From Methyloprofundus sedimenti (GTDB taxonomy: Bacteria; Pseudomonadota; Gammaproteobacteria; Methylococcales; Methylomonadaceae), in assembly GCF_002072955.1 (NCBI RefSeq), contig NZ_LPUF01000003.1, forward strand, positions 62,001 through 126,000: a DNA stretch of 64,000 nt. Direction: 5' to 3'. A program made the position numbers and the translations under genes. This document shows, piece by piece, positions 27,937 through 35,285 of the stretch. The notes under the pieces are model-generated. The model ran no database searches. It was not told the origin of the DNA and saw only the letters and a program-made list of their open reading frames with translations. Position 1 is the first letter of the stretch; each line of letters starts with the position of its first letter.

Positions 27937-28293
27937 TTATGAACAGGTTTTGGCTGAACCGCCGTTTGCTTCGGTAGAAAATGAAGTGCCACAAGCACAA
28001 CTCTTAGTCGCATTGGGATTAGTAAACTTAAAACCAGAGCCATCTAAGCCATCAAGAAAATCAACTGATATACCATCCAGCATTGGAAAACTGTCGGCAT
28101 CAATAAAAAGTTTTACTGCGCCACAATCGATAACCGTGTCATCATCGTTTTGTTGTTGTTCTAATTTTAAGCCGTACTGCAAACCAGAACATCCACCATC
28201 AGTTACTGCGATACGCAATCCTGCTGTGGGTTTTTCAGAATTGGCTATAAACCGGCCAACTGCGCTAATAGCATTTTCGGTCAATGTGATCAT
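27937..28293 (-). CDS. A-type Fe-S carrier of the nif cluster (NifIscA/HesB)
   Basis: An IscA/HesB protein with the three conserved Cys: GGCSGLQYG and the C-terminal SCACGTSFS. The frame extends to 28308 only through TTG. A GGAG sequence before ATG at 28291-28293 sets the start (MITLTENAISAVG, 118 aa). First gene of the minus-strand nif arm, downstream of a sigma-54 promoter. Confidence 0.93.
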   Translation of the reverse strand: MITLTENAISAVGRFIANSEKPTAGLRIAVTDGGCSGLQYGLKLEQQQNDDDTVIDCGAVKLFIDADSFPMLDGISVDFLDGLDGSGFKFTNPNATKSCACGTSFSTEANGGSAKTCS

Positions 28294-28340
28294 TTGTGTC
28301 TCCTGCAAGATTGCTTGGCATTGTTTTTGTAAATATATTT

Positions 28341-28356
28341 AGCAACCTGCATGCCA
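28341..28356 (-). promoter_or_regulatory. Sigma-54 promoter for the nifIscA-nifU-nifS arm
   Basis: On the minus strand TGGCATG-CAGG-TTGCT matches the -24/-12 consensus (TGGCACG-N4-TTGCW) with the obligatory GG-N10-GC spacing. It lies about 48 bp before the chosen nifIscA start, leaving a short leader. This type of promoter needs an activator such as NifA. Confidence 0.85.
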
Positions 28357-28453
28357 TTTTCTATAAATGAATTTAATTCATTGTTTTTTAAGATATTTAT
28401 TTTTTATAAAGCATTATTTTCAGGGCAGGTTAATAACAACCAGGTGTTTTTTT

Positions 28454-28469
28454 TGTAAGGTTTACTACA
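28454..28469. promoter_or_regulatory. NifA-type upstream activating site TGT-N10-ACA
   Basis: TGTAAGGTTTACTACA is a perfect TGT-N10-ACA match about 98 bp upstream of the -24/-12 promoter, the usual distance for a NifA site. It also lies just before the plus-strand NifZ-like gene, overlapping where that gene's leader would be. Confidence 0.75.
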
Positions 28470-28484
28470 ATTTTGGAGAATATT

Positions 28485-28739
28485 ATGAAGATTGAAGATT
28501 TAAACATGGGTGATGTCGTTTATGCCGCTCACGATATAATTGATGACGGCTCTATGCCCGACAATAAAGCAGGTGATATTTTGGCAAAAGCAGGTGCACG
28601 TGGTGCCGTTGTTATGCTGGGGCACACCGAAGAAGTACCCAAGCAAGACATTTATCTGATCCGTTTTGAAGATGAAAATCTAGACCTTGGTCGCCCTATC
28701 GGATGTTTAGCTGAAGATTTAGTACTCGAACAGGAATAA
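28485..28739 (+). CDS. NifZ-domain protein, short single-domain form
   Basis: The 84-aa protein (from ATG at 28485; GGAGAA ribosome-binding site just upstream, an upstream TTG is rejected) reads MKIEDLNMGDVVYAAHDIID then NDGS-like DDGSMPDNKAGDIL and GRPIGCLAEDLV. This matches the NifZ fold with one copy instead of two. It is divergent from nifIscA and directly coupled to the SagB-type gene one base after its stop. Confidence 0.85.
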   Translation: MKIEDLNMGDVVYAAHDIIDDGSMPDNKAGDILAKAGARGAVVMLGHTEEVPKQDIYLIRFEDENLDLGRPIGCLAEDLVLEQE

Positions 28740-28740
28740 A

Positions 28741-30336
28741 ATGAATACCGTCACCGCCTATCATCAACGTACAAAGCATAGCTTGAAAAAAGGCTATGCC
28801 AAAGGCCCGGAAACCCTGGATTGGGATGACCAACCTGACCCTTTTCGCCGTTTCGAAGGTTGCCCTGTTTATGCTTTACCGAAACCAGGCAGAGAACTCG
28901 CAACGACGTGGGCAGAACTGGATCAACAATCTCATATACCCTCAGAATCCCTTAACCTGGATAATATAGGCTTATTACTAGAACTGGCTTTTGGCTTATC
29001 GGCCTGGAAAGAGTTTGGTCCAAACCGCTGGGCATTGCGTTGCAATCCTTCCAGTGGCAACCTGCATCCAACTGAAGTGTATGTGATTAATGGCGTGACG
29101 GATTTATTACCGCAAGGTGTCTATCATTATGTAAGCCACGACCACCATTTAGAACAGCGTTGTACCTTTGCAAATGCAAAAGTACCCCACTCTCTTTTAA
29201 TAGGTCTTAGCTCGATACATTGGCGTGAGGCATGGAAATATGGCGAGCGTGCTTTTCGCTATTGCCAGTTAGATATTGGACATGCACTGGCCGCACTCAG
29301 TTATGCAGCCAGTGTATTAGGGTGGCGAGTAGAGCTGTTAAGTGATTATTCTGATGCGGATATTAGTGCTTTATTAGGCTTAAATCATCAAGATGATTTT
29401 GTCGCCAGGGAAGGCGAAACAGCCGATCTTCTGTGTCGTATTCACTACAATGATAGTGCTATGGACACCGAGCTGGAACGAGAAGCACTGATAAACAGCC
29501 TGCAATCTTCATCCTGGCTGGGTAAAGCGCAATCCTTGAAGGCTTACCATATGTTTCACTGGCCGGTTATTGATGCAGTGTCACAAACAGCACAAAAAGT
29601 TACTCATCAAACAAGCCATAGTCAAGCACAGCTCCCTGTTGCTGTTACATCACACTGCACGCTTCCCGCGAGTCAACTCATCAGACAACGGCGTAGCGCA
29701 CAAAATTTTAATGCAAAATCCGCAGCAATAAGTCAGCAGGCTTTCTTTAGAATGCTAGCCGCACTAACAACGCATAACTCTGCTCCATTTAACGCGTGGA
29801 ATTGGTCACCTGCGGTACATTTATGTTTATTTGTCCATAAAGTAGAAGGCTTAGTGCCCGGCCTGTATTGCTTGCCACGCTCAGAACAAGGCTTGGCTCT
29901 ATTACAGGCGCAACTGAGCCCGGACTTCAAATGGCAGCCCGTTGAAGCATTTCCATCGCTGTACTTACTGTATGCAACAGCGACTAATCTAAAGCAAACC
30001 ATAAAAACTTTATCCTGCCACCAACCCATTGCCTCTGACGGTGTGTTTAGCTTAGCCATGCTGGCTGAATTTAAAGACCTTGTTGCCGAGCAATCCTGGC
30101 ATTACCGTCGCTTATTTTGGGAGTGCGGATTATTAGGTCAAATTCTTTACCTTGAAGCGGAAGCGGCTGGTATACGTGGCACAGGCATAGGCTGCTTTTT
30201 TGATGATGATGTGCATGGTGTATTAGGTATTGCGGATGGAGATGATACGCTACAAAGCCTGTATCATTTCACCGTCGGTGAATCTCTGGAAGACACACGT
30301 ATTCAAACCTTGCCTGCTTATGAGCATTTGCTTTGA
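28741..30336 (+). CDS. SagB/ThcOx-family nitroreductase-like oxidoreductase (two-domain)
   Basis: The 531-aa protein holds two nitroreductase-like halves. The first has LALRCNPSSGNLHPTEVYVI-type sequence (WALRCNPSSGNLHPTEVYVI) and WREAWKYGERAFRYCQLDIG. The second begins LIRQRRSAQNFNAKSAAISQ and includes WECGLLGQILYLEAEAAGIR and GTGIGCFFDDDVHGVLGI. These are FMN enzymes. SagB proteins oxidise azolines in peptide toxin pathways, but no SagC/SagD partner is present. Here it is embedded with NifZ-like and TusA-like genes, suggesting a redox role linked to nitrogen fixation. Confidence 0.82.
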   Translation: MNTVTAYHQRTKHSLKKGYAKGPETLDWDDQPDPFRRFEGCPVYALPKPGRELATTWAELDQQSHIPSESLNLDNIGLLLELAFGLSAWKEFGPNRWALRCNPSSGNLHPTEVYVINGVTDLLPQGVYHYVSHDHHLEQRCTFANAKVPHSLLIGLSSIHWREAWKYGERAFRYCQLDIGHALAALSYAASVLGWRVELLSDYSDADISALLGLNHQDDFVAREGETADLLCRIHYNDSAMDTELEREALINSLQSSSWLGKAQSLKAYHMFHWPVIDAVSQTAQKVTHQTSHSQAQLPVAVTSHCTLPASQLIRQRRSAQNFNAKSAAISQQAFFRMLAALTTHNSAPFNAWNWSPAVHLCLFVHKVEGLVPGLYCLPRSEQGLALLQAQLSPDFKWQPVEAFPSLYLLYATATNLKQTIKTLSCHQPIASDGVFSLAMLAEFKDLVAEQSWHYRRLFWECGLLGQILYLEAEAAGIRGTGIGCFFDDDVHGVLGIADGDDTLQSLYHFTVGESLEDTRIQTLPAYEHLL

Positions 30337-30423
30337 CAATAACTGCTCACGACAACATGAACCCTCTACAGGATATGAGCTACGAGGTGTCCCACTATGT
30401 CACAAAATTGAGAAACCGGGAAA

Positions 30424-30654
30424 ATGATAGAATTTAATACTGAAGTAGATGCTAGCGGCCTGCAATGCCCTTTACCTCTTTTGCGTCTAAAAAAAATCAT
30501 AAGCAAAATGCAGGCAGATGAGATTGTCCGTGTCATTGCGACTGACCCAGCCGCGCACCTGGATATCGGGGTGTATGTCGAACAAAGCGGTCATGAAATG
30601 CTGCAATATATTAAACAGGAAAGCAGACATGTTTTTTACATTCGTAAAAAATAA
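30424..30654 (+). CDS. TusA/SirA-like sulfur carrier protein
   Basis: The 76-aa protein contains the family motif DASGLQCPLPLLRLKKII with the persulfide Cys in CPLP, then IRVIATDPAA-type sequence (VRVIATDPAAHLDIGVYVEQ) and SGHE. TusA-like proteins relay sulfur from cysteine desulfurases. At the end of the NifZ-like/SagB arm it may take sulfur from NifS. The start follows an 87-bp gap with GGGAAA before ATG. Confidence 0.9.
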   Translation: MIEFNTEVDASGLQCPLPLLRLKKIISKMQADEIVRVIATDPAAHLDIGVYVEQSGHEMLQYIKQESRHVFYIRKK

Positions 30655-30983
30655 GAGATGATTTTTAATTGATACCTGTTTTATGGGTTTCTCTATAAGC
30701 CAGCTTGATTGATTTTTAATAAACAACTTAAGTTGACAGGGTTATTAAAAAGAATTACTTTCAGTGTTAATTTATTCGAATGTCTGAATAGCTGGTTAAT
30801 ATGATTTATCAGGGCATTTGACAGGATAAATTGGATAGCAGGCAAATGTGCCTGATTTGTCGGTGAATACTGTGGAATATCAGGGCGAATGTGCTTGTTA
30901 ATAATATAGTTATGTTTTCAACCTTAACATACGGAAGCTTAATCCCAAGACGTCTTAGAAACCATGAAACAGGAGAAAGAACA

Positions 30984-31237
30984 ATGGACATAAATACAAT
31001 CAGGGAAGCAAGCGCAAATATTGTTTCTCTAACTAATATAGGTATGTTTTTATCATTTCTACTTATTTAAATGATTTCATAAATGAATGGCCTTTTGTAG
31101 TTTTAATTATAGTGTTCTTATATAGAGATTCCTTGGAAACCCTTGATATTAGTTGGCGTGGTCTGAAAATGACACGAAATGTTATTAATGTTACGCTTGC
31201 AAAAGCTGGTATTACATTTCCCGTATTAATGAACTGA
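30984..31237 (+). pseudogene. Frameshifted small membrane protein
   Basis: This 630-bp gap holds a possible broken gene. AGGAG precedes ATG at 30984, which opens MDINTIREASANIVSLTNIG then MFLSFLLI-stop. In another frame the reading continues YLNDFINEWPFVVLIIVFLY, RDSLETLDISWRGLKMTRNV and ends GITFPVLMN at 31237. Joined by one indel near a T5 run, it would be a protein of about 84 aa with one or two membrane helices. No family recognised. The rest of the gap (30655-30983) shows nothing. Confidence 0.4.
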
Positions 31238-31287
31238 ATTTTAATGTACTATAGCTTTCCCAGTTCTCCGTTATCAATCATATTTTT

Positions 31288-32239
31288 GTGCCAGCCCCTT
31301 ACTCAGTCGATATTCGAAAAAAAGTGCTCAATGCTATTGAGATAGACAAACAAAGTAAACCTGATATAGCTAAACGTTTCGCTGTTTCTTATTCTTTTGT
31401 TTATACCTTATGGCAACATTACCAGGAAACTGGCATGATTGCAGCCAAAAAAGTAGGCGGGCATGTTGCACCAAAAGTAGATGAAGCGGGTGCTCTTGAG
31501 ATAAAAGAATGGCTAATAAAAAAGCCTGATTTGACACTAAATGATCTTTGTGACCGATATGCTGAACACTTTGGTATTAGCATGGGGAAAAGTTCAATGG
31601 ATAGAGCTCTTAAGCGTATGAATATTCGATATAAAAAAAAGTCCGTACGATCCAGCTAAATATTGTGACCGAACTAAAAAGCTAAAAATAGACTATTGCA
31701 CTGAAATCGCCGATATATCGCTCGATAAGCTCATTTTTCTTGATGAAATGGGCGCAGGACTGAATCTCTCACCTCTTTATGGGCGAGCACCGTCAGATCA
31801 GCGTGTTTATGATGAAGCGCCGGTTGCTAGAGGGCAGCGTATAAGTATGGTCGGGGCAATGACATCAGCCGGTATGAAAACCGCCTTAAATTTTGAAGGA
31901 ACCATGACAGGACTTGTATTCCTCTACTTTTTGAAGCATTTTCTTTGCCCCTTACTCGCTGAAGGTGACTATGTTGTGATGGATAATGCCTCAGTTCATA
32001 AAGTAGATGAGATTAAGGATCTTATTCAAAAGACAGGAGCAAAGCTTATTTATCTACCGCCTTACTCACCTGACCTTAACCCGATTGAATTAGCATGGAA
32101 TAAAATTAAACAGTACTTACGCAAACAAAGACCACGAACCGTTGAAGCGTTATATCAAGCTTATGCCGAAGGGTTGAAATGCATCAGTACAGATAATGCT
32201 CTAAGCTTTGTTAATCACTCAATGAAGTTCGCTATTTAA
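31288..32239 (+). mobile_element. IS630-family transposase gene in two frames
   Basis: The first frame (31288-31659) gives a helix-turn-helix N-terminus (VDIRKKVLNAIEIDKQSKPD, SYSFVYTLWQHYQ). The second (in-frame from about 31641, ATG at 31748, to 32239) gives the DDE part (KLIFLDEMGA, YVVMDNASVHK, LPPYSPDLNPIELAWNKIK). They join at an A8 tract at 31633-31640: reading with one A fewer fuses them as YKKSPYDPAKYCDR. This is either transcriptional slippage, used by some IS elements, or a real indel. Clear terminal repeats were not found. Confidence 0.85.
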
Positions 32240-32277
32240 GTGGGATATGTAATATTTCAATTGAAGCGATCCTCCCT

Positions 32278-32535
32278 ATGTTTGTATTAGTTGAACCTGA
32301 CGAAATAACTGATGAAACATTAAATTTAGTCATAAAAAGTATCGGAAATACTGAATACGCATGGAGGCATCTAAAAGATATTGCTGAAGATTCTGGGTTT
32401 TCCTTAGAATCAACAAAAAACAAACTAACAGGACTCATTGAGCATGGCTATGTAGTTGAGATTGAAAAATATAGTCAAAAAGTTTATGGCTTATCATCAA
32501 AAGGCCAAGCTGAATTTCATAAAATAAAAACATAA
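32278..32535 (+). CDS. Small winged-helix-like hypothetical protein
   Basis: The 85-aa product includes EYAWRHLKDIAEDSGFSLES followed by TKNKLTGLIEHGYVVEI and KVYGLSSKGQAEFHK, the helix-turn-helix plus beta-wing pattern of small winged-helix regulators. It lies just downstream of the IS630 gene. No family assigned. Upstream signals are weak (TCCTCCCT rather than GGAGG), so the start is uncertain. Confidence 0.5.
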   Translation: MFVLVEPDEITDETLNLVIKSIGNTEYAWRHLKDIAEDSGFSLESTKNKLTGLIEHGYVVEIEKYSQKVYGLSSKGQAEFHKIKT

Positions 32536-32801
32536 TCCGAAAATCAAATGGACGCGGTGAAGCTGTAGGAAAACTTAAAATTCAGTAATTTCGCAAAAAT
32601 TGAAATTTTTAAGATACTGATATTTAAGGATAATATTTTTATCTAAATTGTGGTTTTATAGATTAAAGAGGTTTTTCTACAACTTTTCTAAGTGTAATGA
32701 ATTTATAGGAGAGTTTTTAACACACAGGGGGCAATTAGATGAAGGTGACTATGTTTTTAAATATGAGGCTAAAGAGCCTAACCAAAAAATAATAATGCGT
32801 G

Positions 32802-33524
32802 ATGCCTTCCTACACTGATAAAAATATTGTTAATTCATGGCTGCAAAACGCAAAGCCATGGATTACCGCCATTCGTGATAATGAAATAGAAAGTAGATCG
32901 CTGATTACAAATAAGGCAATAATAGATACTATTTTACAAACGTCACCTAAAAGCGTGCTTGATATAGGCTGCGGTGAAGGATGGTTGGCTAGAGAGCTAC
33001 GTAAATCAGGAATTAATATACTCGGTATAGACATAGTTCCTGACCTAATTGAGGCTGCTAAAAAAGAAGGTGGTGGTAGATTTGAACTAGTATCATATGA
33101 AGATTTGGCTCAGGGTGTTATTAAAGAGAAATTTGATACTATTGTTTGCAATTTTTCCCTATTCGGTGATATCACTGTCACAAATATATTCCAATATATA
33201 CCTAGGATGCTGAATGATAATGGATATTTTATTATTCAAACTATTCACCCTATTGAAAAGTGCGGAGATGCTAAATATGAGGACGGTTGGAGAAAAGGCT
33301 CATGGGCTGGTTTTAGCAATGAATTTAGTAACCCCGCACCATGGTATTTCAGAACACTTGAGACATGGAAAGCATTGTTTCATCATAGCGGCCTTGATCT
33401 TAGCGATCTAATTGAACCTATAAACCCCCAAACAAAAACGCCCGCTTCTATCATCTTCATTGCAAAGCTGGCAGTTAACAAATCGTCCAACTTGACCGAC
33501 GCAAACAACGCACTGTCAAGTTAA
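32802..33524 (+). CDS. Class I SAM-dependent methyltransferase (integron-cassette gene)
   Basis: The protein of about 240 aa has SAM motif I VLDIGCGEGWLAREL, the acidic motif II LGIDIVPDLIEAAKKEG and FDTIVCNFSLFGD. Its last residues (VNKSSNLTDANNALSS) are encoded by the adjoining attC site, typical of integron cassettes. ATG at 32802 follows a GTG at 32799. Substrate unknown. A preceding in-frame scrap on the same strand (EGDYVFKYEAKEPNQKIIM, ending at 32819) overlaps its start and may be the tail of a lost gene. Confidence 0.8.
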   Translation: MPSYTDKNIVNSWLQNAKPWITAIRDNEIESRSLITNKAIIDTILQTSPKSVLDIGCGEGWLARELRKSGINILGIDIVPDLIEAAKKEGGGRFELVSYEDLAQGVIKEKFDTIVCNFSLFGDITVTNIFQYIPRMLNDNGYFIIQTIHPIEKCGDAKYEDGWRKGSWAGFSNEFSNPAPWYFRTLETWKALFHHSGLDLSDLIEPINPQTKTPASIIFIAKLAVNKSSNLTDANNALSS

Positions 33525-33538
33525 CTCAAACGTTAGGC
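33473..33538 (+). other. Integron attC recombination site
   Basis: The site runs from GTTAAC through to the core GTTAGGC at 33532-33538 (fits GTTRRRY). Complementary L-type arms AACTTGAC (33489-33496) and GTCAAGTT (33515-33522) can form the folded stem, and the flanks TCGTCC and AACTCAAACG match classic 59-base elements such as those of aadA or dfr cassettes. The left core (AGTTAAC) is only a partial RYYYAAC match. No integrase gene is in the window. Confidence 0.72.
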
Positions 33539-33547
33539 GAATAAAAA

Positions 33548-34168
33548 ATGAGCATTATTGATATTATTACGCTATTCGGAATAATGATTGCACTTGCAGC
33601 GTTACCAAGTGCTAGTGTTGCTTTAGTGATTACACGTTCAGCTACATTCGGTGTAGCTAATGGTGTTGCGGTAACTGCCGGTATCATACTAGGTGATTTG
33701 GTATTTATCCTGCTTGCTATTTTTGGTTTATCGGTTGTAGCAGAAACAATGGGCAGTCTATTTATGATTGTTAAGTATCTCGGAGCCACATATCTTCTTT
33801 GGTTGGGCTACACATTAATCGCCTTCAAAAGCACGACCACAATAACAGTAGATAAAACTGTAAAAAAACAAAATTTAGTTACAAGTTTTATTGCAGGCTT
33901 TATTTTGACTCTGGGTGATATTAAAGCAATTATTTTTTACGCAAGTTTATTACCAGTATTTGTTAATCTTTCTATACTCCAGGCGTCAGATGTTCTAATT
34001 ATAATATCTGTCATGGTTGTCAGTCTTGGTAGCGTAAAAATTCTATATGCGGTTTCAGCAGCTAAGGTAGTAACATTTGTAACAGGTAAAAAGCTTGATA
34101 ACGTGGCTAGAAAAACAGCTGGTGGTTTTATGCTAGGCGCTGGGAGCTATTTAATTGTCAAAGCCTAA
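33548..34168 (+). CDS. LysE/RhtB-family amino-acid exporter
   Basis: A 206-aa membrane protein with about six helices and the LysE opening ALPSASVALVITRSATFGVA, VAVTAGIILGDLVFILLAIF and LGATYLLWLGYTLI. These exporters release amino acids or their analogues. It starts 10 bp after the attC core and its TAA lies inside a GCCTAAC core (34163-34169), so it is the second gene of a cassette pair. Confidence 0.88.
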   Translation: MSIIDIITLFGIMIALAALPSASVALVITRSATFGVANGVAVTAGIILGDLVFILLAIFGLSVVAETMGSLFMIVKYLGATYLLWLGYTLIAFKSTTTITVDKTVKKQNLVTSFIAGFILTLGDIKAIIFYASLLPVFVNLSILQASDVLIIISVMVVSLGSVKILYAVSAAKVVTFVTGKKLDNVARKTAGGFMLGAGSYLIVKA

Positions 34169-34169
34169 C
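34163..34169 (+). other. Left core of a second, truncated attC site
   Basis: GCCTAAC (exact reverse complement of the preceding core GTTAGGC) contains the lysE-like stop codon, as in genuine cassettes. The rest of the site is missing: 50 bp later the palindromic hairpin begins. The site seems cut by that event. Confidence 0.5.
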
Positions 34170-34219
34170 ATACACATAAACACAAAGGAGAAAAGGGGGC
34201 AGCAACACAGAGGGATGTT

Positions 34220-34278
34220 CAGGTCTTTGATCTATGGTTACCTGCGTAGATTACCATAGGCCATAGATCAAAGACCTG
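34220..34278. repeat. Palindromic hairpin repeat, copy 1
   Basis: CAGGTCTTTGATCTATGG and its exact reverse complement CCATAGATCAAAGACCTG enclose a loop containing TGCGTAGATTACC. Upstream it is preceded by ACACAGAGGG and downstream followed by CCCCCTACCTTC, both shared with the other copies. The downstream flank is directly joined to a gene remnant. Confidence 0.9.
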
Positions 34279-34288
34279 CCCCCTACCT

Positions 34289-34378
34289 TCAGAAACCTTA
34301 TATAAGCCTCTTGTGAATGAATGGGCAGTTTATGAAAATTCTAATGAAGTTCCAGAACTTTTGGAGGAGAGTGCATAA
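34289..34378 (+). pseudogene. C-terminal scrap of a zeta-toxin-like ATPase
   Basis: Right after hairpin copy 1 an open frame reads ETLYKPLVNEWAVYENSNEV then PELLEESA-stop. NEW-x-(I/V)-Y-(D/E)-NS near the C-terminus is typical of zeta-toxin/P-loop kinase-like proteins. The rest is absent, so the gene was cut at the hairpin. Its stop is 2 bp before the next small gene, as in a two-gene unit. Confidence 0.5.
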
Positions 34379-34380
34379 AT

Positions 34381-34563
34381 ATGAGTAATAACAAAGCTAG
34401 TATAACTGAGCAAAAACAAAGAGACCCTGATTTAATCAATGCAGAAGTGGCAATAAAACGGGCAGCCATTAAAGGGAGGAAATTGGCAGAAATGTCTGGC
34501 ACGGCTGTTGTTACCATGAAAAATGGTGTAATCAATGAAGAATACCCAAGCCATACTAATTAA
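34381..34563 (+). CDS. 60-aa hypothetical partner of the zeta-toxin-like gene
   Basis: A small basic/acidic mixed protein (MSNNKASITEQKQRDPDLIN... to NEEYPSHTN). GGAGGAGAG lies 11 bp upstream, a strong ribosome-binding site placed inside the preceding scrap, so the two were co-translated. It contains EVAIKRAAIKGRKLAEMSGT, a helical stretch. It may be the antitoxin or a third component left alone after loss of the toxin; not proven. Confidence 0.55.
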   Translation: MSNNKASITEQKQRDPDLINAEVAIKRAAIKGRKLAEMSGTAVVTMKNGVINEEYPSHTN

Positions 34564-34661
34564 GCTTGTATTCTTATCATATATAGAGCTTGGGTTTGTG
34601 TTCTAGGCAAGTTAAAGTTTCACGTAAATAACAAGGAGTCAATATGCAAATAAAATCAACC

Positions 34662-34761
34662 CGTAGGCTGGGTTAGATTTTCAAGCGGAGCGCGGAAAAC
34701 GTAACTCAGCATGTATGCAGATAAGCTGGGTTACGCGGTGGAGCTGCTAACCCAGCCTACG
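34662..34761. repeat. REP-like hairpin CGTAGGCTGGGTTAG...CTAACCCAGCCTACG
   Basis: A perfect 15-bp inverted repeat encloses CAAGCGGAGCGCGGAAAACG and a further internal AGCTGGGTTACG copy. This CGTAGG-TGGGTTAG type is common in proteobacterial intergenic DNA. It differs from the AGGTCTTTGATC family. No gene is seen from 34564 to 34813. Confidence 0.8.
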
Positions 34762-34813
34762 CGCTATGAAATTTACACGACTTAATGTATTCACGATGCA
34801 ATAGGAATACACA

Positions 34814-34880
34814 ATGATATTACAAGAACAAATTATTGAAGAATTAAAACAAATTCCAAGAAAAAAAAGCAAAAAAAAGA
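34814..34880 (+). pseudogene. N-terminal scrap of an antitoxin-like gene cut by a hairpin
   Basis: AGGA precedes an ATG at 34814 that opens MILQEQIIEELKQIPRKKSK and then enters hairpin copy 2. The start resembles small helical antitoxin or DUF2281-type proteins (xLQEQIIEEIxxLP). The gene is lost beyond the hairpin. Family assignment is tentative. Confidence 0.35.
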
Positions 34881-34934
34881 TCAGGTCTTTGATCTATGAT
34901 TTCCTACGTAGATTATCATAGATCAAAGACCTGA
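34881..34934. repeat. Palindromic hairpin repeat, copy 2
   Basis: Arms TCAGGTCTTTGATCTATGAT and ATCATAGATCAAAGACCTGA are perfect 20-bp complements around a 14-nt loop TTCCTACGTAGATT. Followed by CCCCCTACCTTCGTG. The stretch from 34935 to 35190 holds no recognisable gene; CTACCTTCGTG recurs at its end, at 35180-35190, directly before the IS3 element. Confidence 0.9.
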
Positions 34935-35285
34935 CCCCCTACCTTCGTGTTCCGCCCTTCACCTCCAACGTCCTGTTGCTGATTTGATGTTTTGCCCTCC
35001 TCCATGTCACCATGAATTCATCGGCACCAAACTTTACGATTACTATGGCTTCATCTGAAAACCCTCGCTTCATCACGTCTGCATTACTGTAGCGCTTAGG
35101 GCTTAAGGAGTCGCAGTTACTCCGACCCAAAGCCGACGGCTCTTCACTGGGTAAGATAGTCAACTATCTCTCGATCTACCTACCTTCGTGTGTAGTGGTC
35201 AAGTAAATTCGTACATAACGATCGGTTTTTTAAGCGGCTTCTTTCTCCGCTTGGATTGGGGTTAAATAATTGTTATAACTATGTA

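Noticed and set aside
28313-28337. TTGGCATTGTTTTTGTA on the plus strand as a sigma-54 promoter for the NifZ-like gene
   Set aside because: The -12 element lacks the GC of the GG-N10-GC rule and it lies about 150 bp from the gene.
32776-32782. GCCTAAC before the methyltransferase, a possible left core of another attC
   Set aside because: It lies in an apparently coding scrap, with no matching GTTRRRY core and no stem arms nearby.
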